The translations under genes were made by a program, and so were the position numbers. Shown piece by piece: positions 1 to 7,798 of a stretch of DNA of 64,000 bases; position 1 is the stretch's first letter, and every line of letters starts with the position of its first letter. The DNA comes from a bacterium. Its GTDB lineage: Bacteria; Bacillota; Bacilli; Lactobacillales; Streptococcaceae. Where the stretch lies: the NCBI GenBank assembly GCA_905221145.1, contig CAJNCA010000005.1, positions 62,001-126,000 on the forward strand, read 5' to 3'. The notes beneath the pieces were generated by a model, which was not told the origin of the DNA, ran no database searches, and saw only the letters and a list, made by a program, of their open reading frames with translations.

Positions 1-1
1 A

Positions 2-289
2 GAAGTTTCTGCTAAAGCAAAAGCCTTCCTTGAGGCTTACCGTGCTAAGTACAATGAAGAGCCTTCAACATTTGCAGCTTTGGCTTATGACTCAGTTCAC
101 CTTGTAGCAAACGCAGCAAAAGGTGCCAAAAACTCAGGTGAGATCAAAGACAACCTTGCTAAAACAAAAGACTTTGAAGGTGTAACTGGTCAAACAAGCT
201 TCGATGCAGACCACAACACAGTCAAAACTGCTTACATGATGACCATGAACAATGGTAAGGTTGAAGCAGCAGAAGTTGTAAAACCATAA
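2..289 (+). CDS. livJ: Branched-chain amino acid ABC transporter substrate-binding protein, C-terminal part
   Basis: This is the last 95 codons of a gene that enters from the left edge. The frame is open from base 2 to the TAA at 287-289. The fragment (EVSAKAKAFLEAYRAKYNEE followed by PSTFAALAYDSVHLVANA) matches the end of the periplasmic-binding fold of LivJ-type lipoproteins, which capture Leu/Ile/Val outside the membrane and deliver them to LivHMGF. Identity is strengthened by the livH, livM, livG and livF genes directly downstream in the same direction. Signal peptide and lipobox lie outside the window. Confidence 0.93.
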   Translation, partial: EVSAKAKAFLEAYRAKYNEEPSTFAALAYDSVHLVANAAKGAKNSGEIKDNLAKTKDFEGVTGQTSFDADHNTVKTAYMMTMNNGKVEAAEVVKP

Positions 290-306
290 TAGAAAATGTT
301 GAAATA

Positions 307-331
307 GGGAATGAGCCTCTGACTCACTCCC
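307..331 (+). terminator. Hairpin between livJ and livH
   Basis: GGGAATGAG pairs with CTCACTCCC with one mismatch. The 3' side has only a weak T run (TGTTTC). It could be a partial terminator or mRNA-stabilising hairpin that lets livJ be made in excess over the membrane genes, as is common for ABC binding proteins. That role is inference. Confidence 0.5.
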
Positions 332-404
332 TGTTTCGATGTTTAAGAACCTATCAAAAAGTGAGGGAAAACCCTCGAAATTATATATAGAAAGAGTGAA
401 TCTT

Positions 405-1274
405 ATGCTCCAACAACTAGTAAATGGTTTGATTCTAGGTAGTGTTTATGCACTGTTAGCCCTAGGATATACCATGGTTTACGGAATTATCAAGCTCATC
501 AACTTCGCCCACGGTGATATTTATATGATGGGAGCCTTTATCGGTTATTTCTTGATTAATTCTTTCCAAATGAATTTCTTTGTAGCGCTTATTGTAGCGA
601 TGCTAGCGACAGCCATTCTTGGTGTCGTGATTGAATTCCTTGCTTACCGACCTTTGCGCCACTCCACTCGTATTGCTGTTTTGATTACAGCTATTGGGGT
701 TTCCTTCTTACTGGAGTATGGCATGGTCTATCTGGTTGGTGCCAATACCCGTGCCTTCCCTCAAGCGATTCAAACAGTTCGCTATGATTTGGGACCAGTT
801 AGCCTAACAAATGTGCAGTTAATGATTTTGGCCATTTCCTTGATTTTGATGATTTTGTTACAAGTCATTGTCCAAAAGACCAAGATGGGGAAAGCCATGC
901 GTGCAGTATCCGTAGATAGCGATGCAGCACAATTGATGGGGATCAACGTTAACCGTACTATCAGCTTTACCTTCGCTTTGGGTTCAGCTCTTGCGGGTGC
1001 AGCTGGTGTTCTGATTGCCCTCTATTATAACTCTCTTGAGCCTTTGATGGGGGTTACTCCAGGTCTTAAGTCTTTCGTTGCTGCAGTACTTGGTGGTATC
1101 GGAATCATTCCTGGTGCAGCGCTTGGTGGTTTTGTAATTGGTCTATTAGAAACCTTTGCGACAGCCTTTGGGATGTCAGACTTCCGTGATGCCATTGTTT
1201 ATGGAATCTTGTTGTTGATCTTGATTGTCCGTCCAGCTGGTATCCTTGGTAAAAATGTGAAAGAGAAGGTGTAA
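405..1274 (+). CDS. livH: Branched-chain amino acid ABC transporter permease LivH
   Basis: This 289-residue polytopic membrane protein starts MLQQLVNGLILGSVYALLAL, the usual N-terminus of LivH permeases. The frame is open further upstream, but the family alignment and hydrophobic N-terminus favour the ATG at 405. It carries the LivH/BPD_transp_2 fold with many hydrophobic helices. The conserved cytoplasmic loop that docks the ATPase is near residues 185-215 (AMRAVSVDSDAAQLMGINVN). It ends 3 bases before livM. Role: half of the membrane channel for branched-chain amino acid uptake. Confidence 0.95.
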   Translation: MLQQLVNGLILGSVYALLALGYTMVYGIIKLINFAHGDIYMMGAFIGYFLINSFQMNFFVALIVAMLATAILGVVIEFLAYRPLRHSTRIAVLITAIGVSFLLEYGMVYLVGANTRAFPQAIQTVRYDLGPVSLTNVQLMILAISLILMILLQVIVQKTKMGKAMRAVSVDSDAAQLMGINVNRTISFTFALGSALAGAAGVLIALYYNSLEPLMGVTPGLKSFVAAVLGGIGIIPGAALGGFVIGLLETFATAFGMSDFRDAIVYGILLLILIVRPAGILGKNVKEKV

Positions 1275-1277
1275 ACG

Positions 1278-2234
1278 ATGAAGGAAAATTTAAAAGTTAA
1301 TATTCTATGGTTACTCCTTTTGTTAGCTGGCTATGGCTTGATTAGTGTACTGGTTTCAGTTGGAGTACTCAACCTATTCTATGTACAGATCTTACAACAA
1401 ATTGGAATTAATATTATTCTGGCTGTTGGTCTCAACTTAATCGTTGGTTTTTCTGGACAATTTTCACTTGGGCATGCTGGTTTCATGGCGATTGGTGCTT
1501 ATGCAGCAGCTATTATTGGTTCTAAATCACCAACCTACGGTGCCTTCTTTGGAGCTATGCTGATAGGTGCTTTGCTTTCAGGAGCAGTTGCCTTACTTGT
1601 CGGAATTCCAACCTTGCGTTTGAAGGGAGACTATCTTGCGGTAGCGACTCTAGGTGTTTCTGAAATTATCCGTATCTTTATCATCAATGGTGGAAGCCTT
1701 ACAAATGGTGCGGCAGGTATCTTGGGAATTCCAAACTTTACAACTTGGCCAATGGTTTACTTCTTTGTCGTAATTACAACCATTGCAACCTTGAACTTTT
1801 TGCGTAGTCCAATTGGTCGTTCAACCCTATCTGTTCGTGAGGATGAAATCGCTGCTGAGTCAGTTGGGGTTAATACGACTAAAATTAAAATTATCGCTTT
1901 TGTCTTTGGTGCTATTACTGCAAGTATTGCAGGCTCACTTCAGGCAGGGTTTATCGGGTCTGTTGTACCGAAAGATTACACCTTCATCAACTCAATCAAC
2001 GTTTTGATTATTGTTGTATTTGGTGGACTTGGTTCCATTACAGGTGCGATTGTTTCAGCTATTGTCCTTGGAATTTTGAATATGCTTCTCCAAGATGTTG
2101 CTAGCGTGCGTATGATTATCTACGCTTTGGCCTTGGTATTGGTAATGATTTTCAGACCAGGTGGACTCCTTGGAACATGGGAATTGAGCCTATCACGTTT
2201 CTTTAAAAAATCTAAGAAGGAGGAACAAAACTAA
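1278..2234 (+). CDS. livM: Branched-chain amino acid ABC transporter permease LivM
   Basis: This 318-residue hydrophobic permease is the partner of LivH. The family motif GLNLIVGFSGQFSLGHAGFM is near residues 50-70, and the ATPase-coupling loop (SVREDEIAAESVGVN) is near residue 190. The C-terminus is charged and Lys-rich (SRFFKKSKKEEQN). It starts 3 bases after livH, and its stop overlaps the livG start by one base, so translation is probably coupled. Confidence 0.95.
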   Translation: MKENLKVNILWLLLLLAGYGLISVLVSVGVLNLFYVQILQQIGINIILAVGLNLIVGFSGQFSLGHAGFMAIGAYAAAIIGSKSPTYGAFFGAMLIGALLSGAVALLVGIPTLRLKGDYLAVATLGVSEIIRIFIINGGSLTNGAAGILGIPNFTTWPMVYFFVVITTIATLNFLRSPIGRSTLSVREDEIAAESVGVNTTKIKIIAFVFGAITASIAGSLQAGFIGSVVPKDYTFINSINVLIIVVFGGLGSITGAIVSAIVLGILNMLLQDVASVRMIIYALALVLVMIFRPGGLLGTWELSLSRFFKKSKKEEQN

Positions 2235-2998
2235 TGGCATTACTTGAAGTAAAACAGTTAACCAAACATTTTGGCGGTCTAACAGCTGTTGGAGATGTGA
2301 CTCTTGAATTGAACGAAGGGGAATTGGTTGGACTAATCGGTCCAAACGGAGCTGGGAAAACCACTCTTTTCAACCTCTTGACGGGTGTTTATGAACCAAG
2401 TGAGGGAACTGTTACCCTTGATGGTCACCTTTTAAATGGAAAGTCACCTTATAAGATTGCTTCTTTAGGACTTGGACGTACTTTCCAAAATATCCGTCTC
2501 TTTAAAGATTTAACCGTTTTGGATAATGTTTTGATTGCCTTTGGCAACCATCACAAACAGCATGTTTTTGCTAGTTTCTTACGCTTACCAGCTTTTTATA
2601 AGAGTGAAAAAGAATTAAAGGCTAAAGCTTTGGAATTGCTGAAAATCTTTGATTTAGATGGTGATGCAGAAACTCTCGCTAAAAATCTTGCCTACGGACA
2701 ACAACGTCGTTTGGAAATTGTTCGTGCCCTCGCAACTGAACCTAAAATTCTCTTTTTGGATGAACCAGCAGCAGGTATGAACCCACAGGAAACTGCTGAA
2801 TTGACTGAGTTAATTCGTCGTATCAAAGATGAATTTAAAATTACGATCATGTTGATCGAACACGATATGAATCTGGTCATGGAAGTAACAGAACGCATCT
2901 ACGTACTTGAATACGGTCGCTTGATTGCTCAAGGAACTCCAGACGAAATTAAGACCAATAAACGCGTTATCGAAGCTTATCTAGGAGGTGAAGCCTAA
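2234..2998 (+). CDS. livG: Branched-chain amino acid ABC transporter ATPase LivG
   Basis: This is a 254-residue ABC ATPase. Walker A is GPNGAGKTT near residue 36. The LivG/F-type signature region is NLAYGQQRRLEIVRALA, and Walker B is ILFLDEPAAGMNP. The H-loop is LIEHDMNLVM. The degenerate AYGQQRR signature and the NPQET segment after Walker B are typical of LivG. It overlaps livM by one base and livF by one base. It energises LivHM uptake in the cytoplasm. Confidence 0.95.
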   Translation: MALLEVKQLTKHFGGLTAVGDVTLELNEGELVGLIGPNGAGKTTLFNLLTGVYEPSEGTVTLDGHLLNGKSPYKIASLGLGRTFQNIRLFKDLTVLDNVLIAFGNHHKQHVFASFLRLPAFYKSEKELKAKALELLKIFDLDGDAETLAKNLAYGQQRRLEIVRALATEPKILFLDEPAAGMNPQETAELTELIRRIKDEFKITIMLIEHDMNLVMEVTERIYVLEYGRLIAQGTPDEIKTNKRVIEAYLGGEA

Positions 2999-3708
2999 TG
3001 TCTATGTTAAAAGTTGATAATCTTTCTGTGCATTACGGCATGATCCAAGCAGTCCGTGATGTAAGCTTTGAAGTTAATGAAGGAGAAGTTGTTTCCCTTA
3101 TCGGAGCCAATGGTGCAGGTAAGACAACCATTCTCCGTACCTTGTCAGGTCTGGTTCGACCAAGTTCTGGGAAAATTGAATTTTTAGGTCAAGAAATCCA
3201 AAAAATGCCAGCTCAGAAAATCGTGGCAGGTGGTCTTTCACAAGTACCAGAAGGACGCCACGTCTTTCCTGGATTGACAGTTATGGAAAATCTAGAAATG
3301 GGAGCTTTCTTGAAGAAAAATCGTGAAGAAAATCAAGCTAACTTGAAGAAAGTCTTCTCACGCTTCCCACGTCTTGAAGAACGGAAGAACCAAGATGCAG
3401 CCACTCTTTCAGGAGGAGAACAACAAATGCTTGCCATGGGACGCGCTCTTATGTCAACACCAAAACTTCTTCTCTTAGATGAACCATCAATGGGACTTGC
3501 CCCAATCTTTATCCAAGAAATTTTTGATATCATTCAAGATATCCAGAAGCAAGGAACAACCGTCCTCTTGATTGAACAAAATGCCAATAAGGCACTCGCA
3601 ATCTCTGACCGAGGTTATGTACTGGAAACAGGAAAAATTGTACTATCAGGAACAGGAAAAGAACTCGCTTCATCAGAAGAAGTCAGAAAAGCATATCTAG
3701 GTGGCTAA
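2998..3708 (+). CDS. livF: Branched-chain amino acid ABC transporter ATPase LivF
   Basis: This 236-residue ABC ATPase is the last gene of the liv operon. Walker A is GANGAGKTT, the signature is LSGGEQQMLAMGRALM, Walker B is LLLLDEPSMGLAP, and the switch is LIEQNANKAL (Q in place of H, normal for LivF). The region QVPEGRHVFPGLTVMENL is also characteristic. The ATG overlaps the livG stop by one base. The boxB-like repeat array begins immediately after the stop codon. Confidence 0.95.
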   Translation: MSMLKVDNLSVHYGMIQAVRDVSFEVNEGEVVSLIGANGAGKTTILRTLSGLVRPSSGKIEFLGQEIQKMPAQKIVAGGLSQVPEGRHVFPGLTVMENLEMGAFLKKNREENQANLKKVFSRFPRLEERKNQDAATLSGGEQQMLAMGRALMSTPKLLLLDEPSMGLAPIFIQEIFDIIQDIQKQGTTVLLIEQNANKALAISDRGYVLETGKIVLSGTGKELASSEEVRKAYLGG

Positions 3709-3925
3709 ACTAGTCTGGTAGACTAGTTTAGGTTGCAGATGGAGATTACGAAGTAATCATCATTAATATTCCGGGGGACCTTTTTAGTCGGCAGATGGAG
3801 ATTGCGTAAGTAATTATCTTATCCAGTGGATTATTTTAGTTGGCAGATGAAGATTGCGAAGCAATCTTCGCATAGTCTGGTAGACTAGTTTAGGTTGTGG
3901 ATAGAGATTGCGAAGCAATTCTCAT
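3709..3925 (-). repeat. Tandem array of four boxB-like units (diverged BOX-type repeat)
   Basis: Four imperfect units have conserved GCAGATGGAGATT-like cores starting at about 3735, 3791, 3843 and 3897 (period 52-56 nt). Each unit has a first small hairpin (TAGTCT-ggt-AGACTA, TTCC-ggg-GGA or TCC-agt-GGA) and a second hairpin (GATTAC-GAA-GTAATC, GATTGC-GAA-GCAATC and wobble variants). The linker AGGTTGTGGATAGA in unit 4 is identical to the boxB linker in the BOX element at 33566-33761, and the CGAAG loop is shared too. No clear boxC is present. ACGGGAAGG at 3930-3938 resembles part of boxA (ACGGCAAGG). Strand is assigned to match the other BOX elements. Confidence 0.65.
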
Positions 3926-3965
3926 CTGCACGGGAAGGTTATCTTCTAATCATTGAAACAGAACA

Positions 3966-3990
3966 GAATGAAAGGTATCTTACTTTCATT
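3966..3990 (+). other. Perfect 9-bp hairpin upstream of a terminator
   Basis: GAATGAAAG and CTTTCATTC pair perfectly around an 8-nt loop. The hairpin sits just before the terminator-like hairpin at 3994-4019, giving tandem stem-loops. It may add to termination of the liv transcript; no U tract follows it directly. Confidence 0.45.
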
Positions 3991-3993
3991 CAG

Positions 3994-4019
3994 AGAGCTC
4001 GATTTTAGAGCTCTTTTTG
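3994..4019 (+). terminator. Rho-independent terminator after the liv/BOX region
   Basis: AGAGCTC and GAGCTCT form a 7-bp stem around a 7-nt loop, followed by TTTTT. It separates the liv operon from the CBS/ACT gene. Confidence 0.8.
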
Positions 4020-4066
4020 CTAGCTTATTCATACTTTTCTGAATTTTGAAAAAGAAATGTAAGCGT

Positions 4067-4095
4067 TTGATAGATTTACAAAAAGATTGTATAAT
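4067..4095 (+). promoter_or_regulatory. Promoter of the CBS/ACT gene
   Basis: TTGATA (4067-4072), 17-nt spacer, TATAAT (4090-4095). The RBS AAAGGAG follows at about 4110. Confidence 0.75.
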
Positions 4096-4124
4096 AGGGA
4101 TAAGAATAGAAAAGGAGAAGTCTC

Positions 4125-4781
4125 ATGGCAGTTAAAGATTTTATGACCCGCAAGGTAGTTTATATTAGTCCAGATACAACAGTATCTCATGCAGCAGATT
4201 TAATGAGAGAGCAAGGATTACACCGCTTGCCTGTTATTGAAAATGATCAATTGGTTGGTTTGGTGACTGAGGGCACCATTGCCCAAGCTAGTCCATCAAA
4301 AGCAACAAGTCTTTCTATCTATGAGATGAACTATCTTCTAAATAAGACAAAAGTAAAAGATGTTATGATTCGCGATGTTGTCACTGTTTCAGGCTATGCA
4401 AGTCTAGAGGATGCAACTTATTTGATGTTGAAAAATAAGATTGGTATTCTTCCTGTAGTAGATAACCATCAAGTATACGGAGTTATTACGGACCGTGATG
4501 TTTTCCAAGCCTTTCTTGAAATTGCTGGTTACGGTGAAGAAGGAATTCGTGTGCGCTTTATTACAGAAAATGAGGTCGGCGTTTTAGGTAAGATTGTTTC
4601 TCTAATCGTTGAAGAAAATTTGAATATCTCCCATACAGTAAATATTCCTCGTAAGGATGGTAAAGTGATTATCGAAGTTCAAATCGATGGATCAATTGAT
4701 TTACCAGCCTTGAAAGAAAAATTTGAAGCAGAAAATATTCAAGTAGAAGAGATTACTCGTACTTCAGCTAAAATTTTGTAA
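4125..4781 (+). CDS. CBS-pair and ACT domain protein (AcuB-like)
   Basis: This 218-residue cytoplasmic protein has two CBS repeats (about 1-60 and 75-135, each containing VxDVM/KDFM and a GLVTE or GVITDRD turn). A C-terminal ACT-like domain follows (about 140-210, VRFITENEVGVLGKIVSLIVEENLNI). CBS pairs usually bind adenosyl nucleotides and ACT domains bind amino acids or small ligands, so this is probably a ligand-sensing regulator. It resembles Bacillus AcuB by architecture, but no acuA or acuC lies nearby, so a role in acetoin metabolism is not supported here. It is monocistronic, with its own promoter and terminator. Confidence 0.8.
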   Translation: MAVKDFMTRKVVYISPDTTVSHAADLMREQGLHRLPVIENDQLVGLVTEGTIAQASPSKATSLSIYEMNYLLNKTKVKDVMIRDVVTVSGYASLEDATYLMLKNKIGILPVVDNHQVYGVITDRDVFQAFLEIAGYGEEGIRVRFITENEVGVLGKIVSLIVEENLNISHTVNIPRKDGKVIIEVQIDGSIDLPALKEKFEAENIQVEEITRTSAKIL

Positions 4782-4786
4782 GAAGG

Positions 4787-4808
4787 GAAGCCGAAAGGCT
4801 TCTTTTTT
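4787..4808 (+). terminator. Terminator of the CBS/ACT gene
   Basis: GAAGCC-GAAA-GGCTTC followed by six T residues: a GNRA-tetraloop intrinsic terminator. Confidence 0.9.
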
Positions 4809-4854
4809 CATGAAAGGGGGAGAAGAGCAAAAGATGGAAAGAAATAAGAGATTA

Positions 4855-4863
4855 TGGTATAAT
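4855..4863 (+). promoter_or_regulatory. Extended -10 promoter of prfB
   Basis: TGGTATAAT at 4855-4863 is an extended -10 element. No good -35 is visible. The RBS AAAAGGAG and the ATG at 4889 follow. Confidence 0.65.
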
Positions 4864-4888
4864 AAAACGATATAAAAAAGGAGTATTT

Positions 4889-5984
4889 ATGGACATTTCA
4901 GAAATTCGTCAAAAAATTGACGCAAATCGTGAAAAATTAGCTTCTTTCAGGGGGTCTCTTTGACCTTGAAGGTTTAGAGGAAGAGATTGCCATCTTGGAA
5001 AACAAGATGACAGAACCTGATTTTTGGAACGATAATATCGCGGCCCAAAAAACGTCGCAAGAATTAAATGAATTAAAAAATACCTACAATACCTTCCATA
5101 AAATGGAAGAGTTGCAGGATGAAGTTGAAATTTTATTAGACTTTTTGGCTGAAGACGAGTCAGTGCATGAGGAACTGGTTGGACAGTTATCAGAACTTGA
5201 TAAGATGATGACCAGCTACGAGATGACGCTTCTCTTGTCAGAACCTTATGACCATAATAATGCTATCTTGGAAATCCATCCAGGATCTGGCGGTACAGAG
5301 GCACAGGACTGGGGAGATATGTTGCTTCGTATGTATACTCGTTATGGTAATGCTAAAGGCTTTAAAGTAGAAGTCTTGGATTACCAAGCAGGTGATGAGG
5401 CTGGTATTAAGTCGGTAACTTTATCATTTGAAGGACCTAATGCTTATGGTCTTCTCAAATCGGAAATGGGTGTGCACCGTCTGGTGCGAATCTCGCCATT
5501 TGACTCTGCTAAACGTCGCCATACATCTTTTACATCCGTAGAAGTGATGCCAGAATTGGATGATACCATTGAAGTGGAAATCCGTGAAGATGATATTAAG
5601 ATGGATACCTTCCGTTCAGGTGGTGCCGGTGGACAAAACGTCAATAAGGTTTCAACAGGTGTACGTTTGACCCACATTCCAACTGGGACTGTTGTTCAAT
5701 CTACAGTGGATCGTACCCAATATGGAAATAGAGATCGTGCCATGAAAATGTTGCAGGCTAAGCTCTATCAAATGGAGCAAGAGAAGAAAGCTGCGGAAGT
5801 CGATTCCCTCAAGGGTGAGAAAAAGGAAATCACATGGGGAAGCCAAATCCGTTCTTATGTCTTCACACCTTATACTATGGTAAAAGATCATCGAACTAGC
5901 TTTGAAGTTGCTCAGGTAGACAAGGTTATGGATGGGGACCTAGATGGTTTTATCGATGCCTATCTCAAATGGCGAATTAGCTAA
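4889..5984 (+). CDS. prfB: Peptide chain release factor 2 (programmed +1 frameshift)
   Basis: RF2 reads UGA and UAA and releases the nascent peptide. The gene is in two frames: 24 codons from the ATG at 4889 to an in-frame TGA at 4961-4963, then +1 slippage at CTT-TGA so that reading resumes with GAC at 4962. The joined product is 364 residues (join 4889..4960, 4962..5984). The GGQ peptidyl-hydrolysis motif lies in [12 protein letters not shown], and the RF2 stop-codon recognition tripeptide SPF lies in [11 protein letters not shown]. The frameshift autoregulates RF2 level. ftsE follows after 17 bases. Confidence 0.96.
4949..4964 (+). promoter_or_regulatory. prfB +1 frameshift signal
   Basis: An internal Shine-Dalgarno-like AGGGGG (4949-4954) sits 3 nt before CTT-TGA-C (4958-4964), the canonical arrangement that drives +1 slippage of the Leu-tRNA on CUU when RF2 is scarce. 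Confidence 0.95.
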
Positions 5985-6001
5985 GAAAGAAAGGAACTCA
6001 C

Positions 6002-6694
6002 ATGTCAATTATTGAAATGAGAGATGTTGTCAAAAAATACGACAACGGAACGACTGCCCTACGCGGTGTTTCAGTCAGCGTTCAACCAGGGGAATTTGCC
6101 TATATCGTAGGACCTTCAGGAGCAGGGAAGTCAACCTTTATTCGTGCTTTGTACCGCGAAGTGAAAATTGAAAAGGGAAGCCTATCAGTTGCTGGCTTTA
6201 ATTTGGTTAAGATTAAAAAGAAAGACGTCCCTCTTCTACGTCGTAGTGTTGGGGTTGTCTTCCAAGATTATAAACTGTTACCAAAGAAAACTGTTTATGA
6301 AAATATTGCCTATGCAATGGAGGTAATTGGAGAAAGTCGCCGTAATATCAAAAAACGTGTTATGGAAGTCTTAGACCTCGTTGGATTGAAGCACAAGGTT
6401 CGTTCTTTCCCAAATGAGCTCTCAGGTGGAGAGCAACAGCGTATTGCGATTGCGCGTGCTATTGTAAACAATCCCAAAGTATTGATTGCGGACGAACCAA
6501 CAGGAAACTTGGACCCAGATAATTCATGGGAAATTATGAATTTGCTGGAACGCATCAATCTCCAAGGTACAACTGTCTTGATGGCGACCCACAACAGTCA
6601 GATTGTAAATACCTTGCGCCACCGTGTCATTGCCATTGAAAATGGCCGTGTCGTTCGTGACGAAGCTAAAGGAGAATATGGATACGATGATTAG
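6002..6694 (+). CDS. ftsE: Cell division ABC-type ATPase FtsE
   Basis: This is a 230-residue ABC ATPase. Walker A is GPSGAGKST, the signature is LSGGEQQRIAIARAIV, Walker B is VLIADEPTGNLDP, and the switch His is in MATHNSQIV. FtsE works with FtsX at the septum. In streptococci the complex activates the peptidoglycan hydrolase PcsB. It lies 17 bases after prfB, preceded by AAAGGAAC, and its 3' end overlaps ftsX by 8 bases. Confidence 0.96.
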   Translation: MSIIEMRDVVKKYDNGTTALRGVSVSVQPGEFAYIVGPSGAGKSTFIRALYREVKIEKGSLSVAGFNLVKIKKKDVPLLRRSVGVVFQDYKLLPKKTVYENIAYAMEVIGESRRNIKKRVMEVLDLVGLKHKVRSFPNELSGGEQQRIAIARAIVNNPKVLIADEPTGNLDPDNSWEIMNLLERINLQGTTVLMATHNSQIVNTLRHRVIAIENGRVVRDEAKGEYGYDD

Positions 6695-7613
6695 TAGATT
6701 TTTTCGTCATTTATTTGAATCATTAAAAAGTTTGAAACGAAATGGCTGGATGACAGTAGCTGCTGTCAGTTCAGTTATGATTACTTTGACCTTGGTTGCA
6801 ATATTTGCATCTGTTATCTTTAATACGGCTAAACTAGCTACAGATATTGAAAATAACGTCCGAGTAATGGTATACATTCGTAAGGATGTAGCTGATAATA
6901 GTGAGACTATTGAAAAAGAAGGCCAAACTGTTACTAATAATGATTACCACAAGGTATACGATGCTTTGAAAGGTATGTCAACCGTTAAAAGTGTTACCTT
7001 TTCAAGTAAAGAAGAACAATATGAAAAGTTAACAGAAACAATGGGGGACAACTGGAAAATCTTTGAAGGCGATGCCAATCCTCTCTATGATGCATATATC
7101 GTTGATACAAATACACCAAGTGATGTAAAGACAGTAGCAGAAGAGGCTAAAAAGATCGAAGGTGTGTCAGAAGTTCAAGATGGTGGTGCCAATACAGAAC
7201 GCTTGTTCAAGTTAGCTTCATTTATTCGTGTCTGGGGATTAGTTATCGCGGGATTATTGATTTTCATTGCAGTGTTCTTGATTTCTAATACTATACGTAT
7301 CACCATCATTTCACGAAGCCGTGAAATTCAAATCATGCGTTTGGTAGGTGCAAAGAACGGTTATATCCGCGGACCTTTCTTGCTTGAGGGTGCCTTCATT
7401 GGTTTACTTGGAGCAACCCTTCCATCAGTTCTAGTCTTCATTGTTTATAAAATGGTTTACCAATCGGTTAATAAGTCATTAGTTGGTCAAAACCTTTCAA
7501 TGATTTCACCAGAGGTATTCAGCCCACTGATGATAGCTCTATTATTTGTGATTGGAATTTTCATTGGTTCACTGGGTTCAGGAATTTCAATGAGACGTTT
7601 CTTGAAAATTTAA
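6687..7613 (+). CDS. ftsX: Cell division protein FtsX
   Basis: This 308-residue integral membrane protein starts MISRFFRHLFESLKSLKRNG. The ATG at 6687 was chosen because it gives the family N-terminus and lies 12 nt after GGAG at 6671. It has one N-terminal TM helix (about 20-45), an extracellular domain (about 50-170) that contacts PcsB in streptococci, then three TM helices with the MacB/FtsX-like loop SRSREIQIMRLVGAK. It overlaps ftsE, so the two are translationally coupled. Confidence 0.95.
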   Translation: MISRFFRHLFESLKSLKRNGWMTVAAVSSVMITLTLVAIFASVIFNTAKLATDIENNVRVMVYIRKDVADNSETIEKEGQTVTNNDYHKVYDALKGMSTVKSVTFSSKEEQYEKLTETMGDNWKIFEGDANPLYDAYIVDTNTPSDVKTVAEEAKKIEGVSEVQDGGANTERLFKLASFIRVWGLVIAGLLIFIAVFLISNTIRITIISRSREIQIMRLVGAKNGYIRGPFLLEGAFIGLLGATLPSVLVFIVYKMVYQSVNKSLVGQNLSMISPEVFSPLMIALLFVIGIFIGSLGSGISMRRFLKI

Positions 7614-7636
7614 ATTTCAATAGAGGTTATATTTTA

Positions 7637-7660
7637 GGAGATTTTACTATCTCCTTTTTT
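7637..7660 (+). terminator. Terminator after ftsX
   Basis: GGAGAT-tttact-ATCTCC followed by TTTTTT. Confidence 0.88.
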
Positions 7661-7705
7661 ACTACAAAAATTTTAGAAAAAAGTGTACTTTTTTTTATAA
7701 AAGCC

Positions 7706-7733
7706 TTTACAAAAAAAATTAAAGTGGTATAAT
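7706..7733 (+). promoter_or_regulatory. Promoter of the glucose-type PTS gene
   Basis: TTTACA (7706-7711), 16-nt spacer, and extended -10 TGGTATAAT ending at 7733. The predicted start near 7740 is just upstream of the palindrome at 7749. Confidence 0.75.
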
Positions 7734-7748
7734 TGAATTATAGAAAGT

Positions 7749-7773
7749 GCAAACGTTTTCGTAAAACGTTTGC
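7749..7773 (+). promoter_or_regulatory. Perfect 25-bp palindrome in the PTS leader (cre-like operator)
   Basis: GCAAACGTTTT-cgt-AAAACGTTTGC is an uninterrupted 11-bp inverted repeat just downstream of the predicted start site. Each arm reads close to the CcpA cre consensus, so it could act as a roadblock operator. It would also form a stable RNA hairpin. The binding protein is not shown by sequence. Confidence 0.6.
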
Positions 7774-7798
7774 CTAAATAAAAATAAAGGAGATTTGA

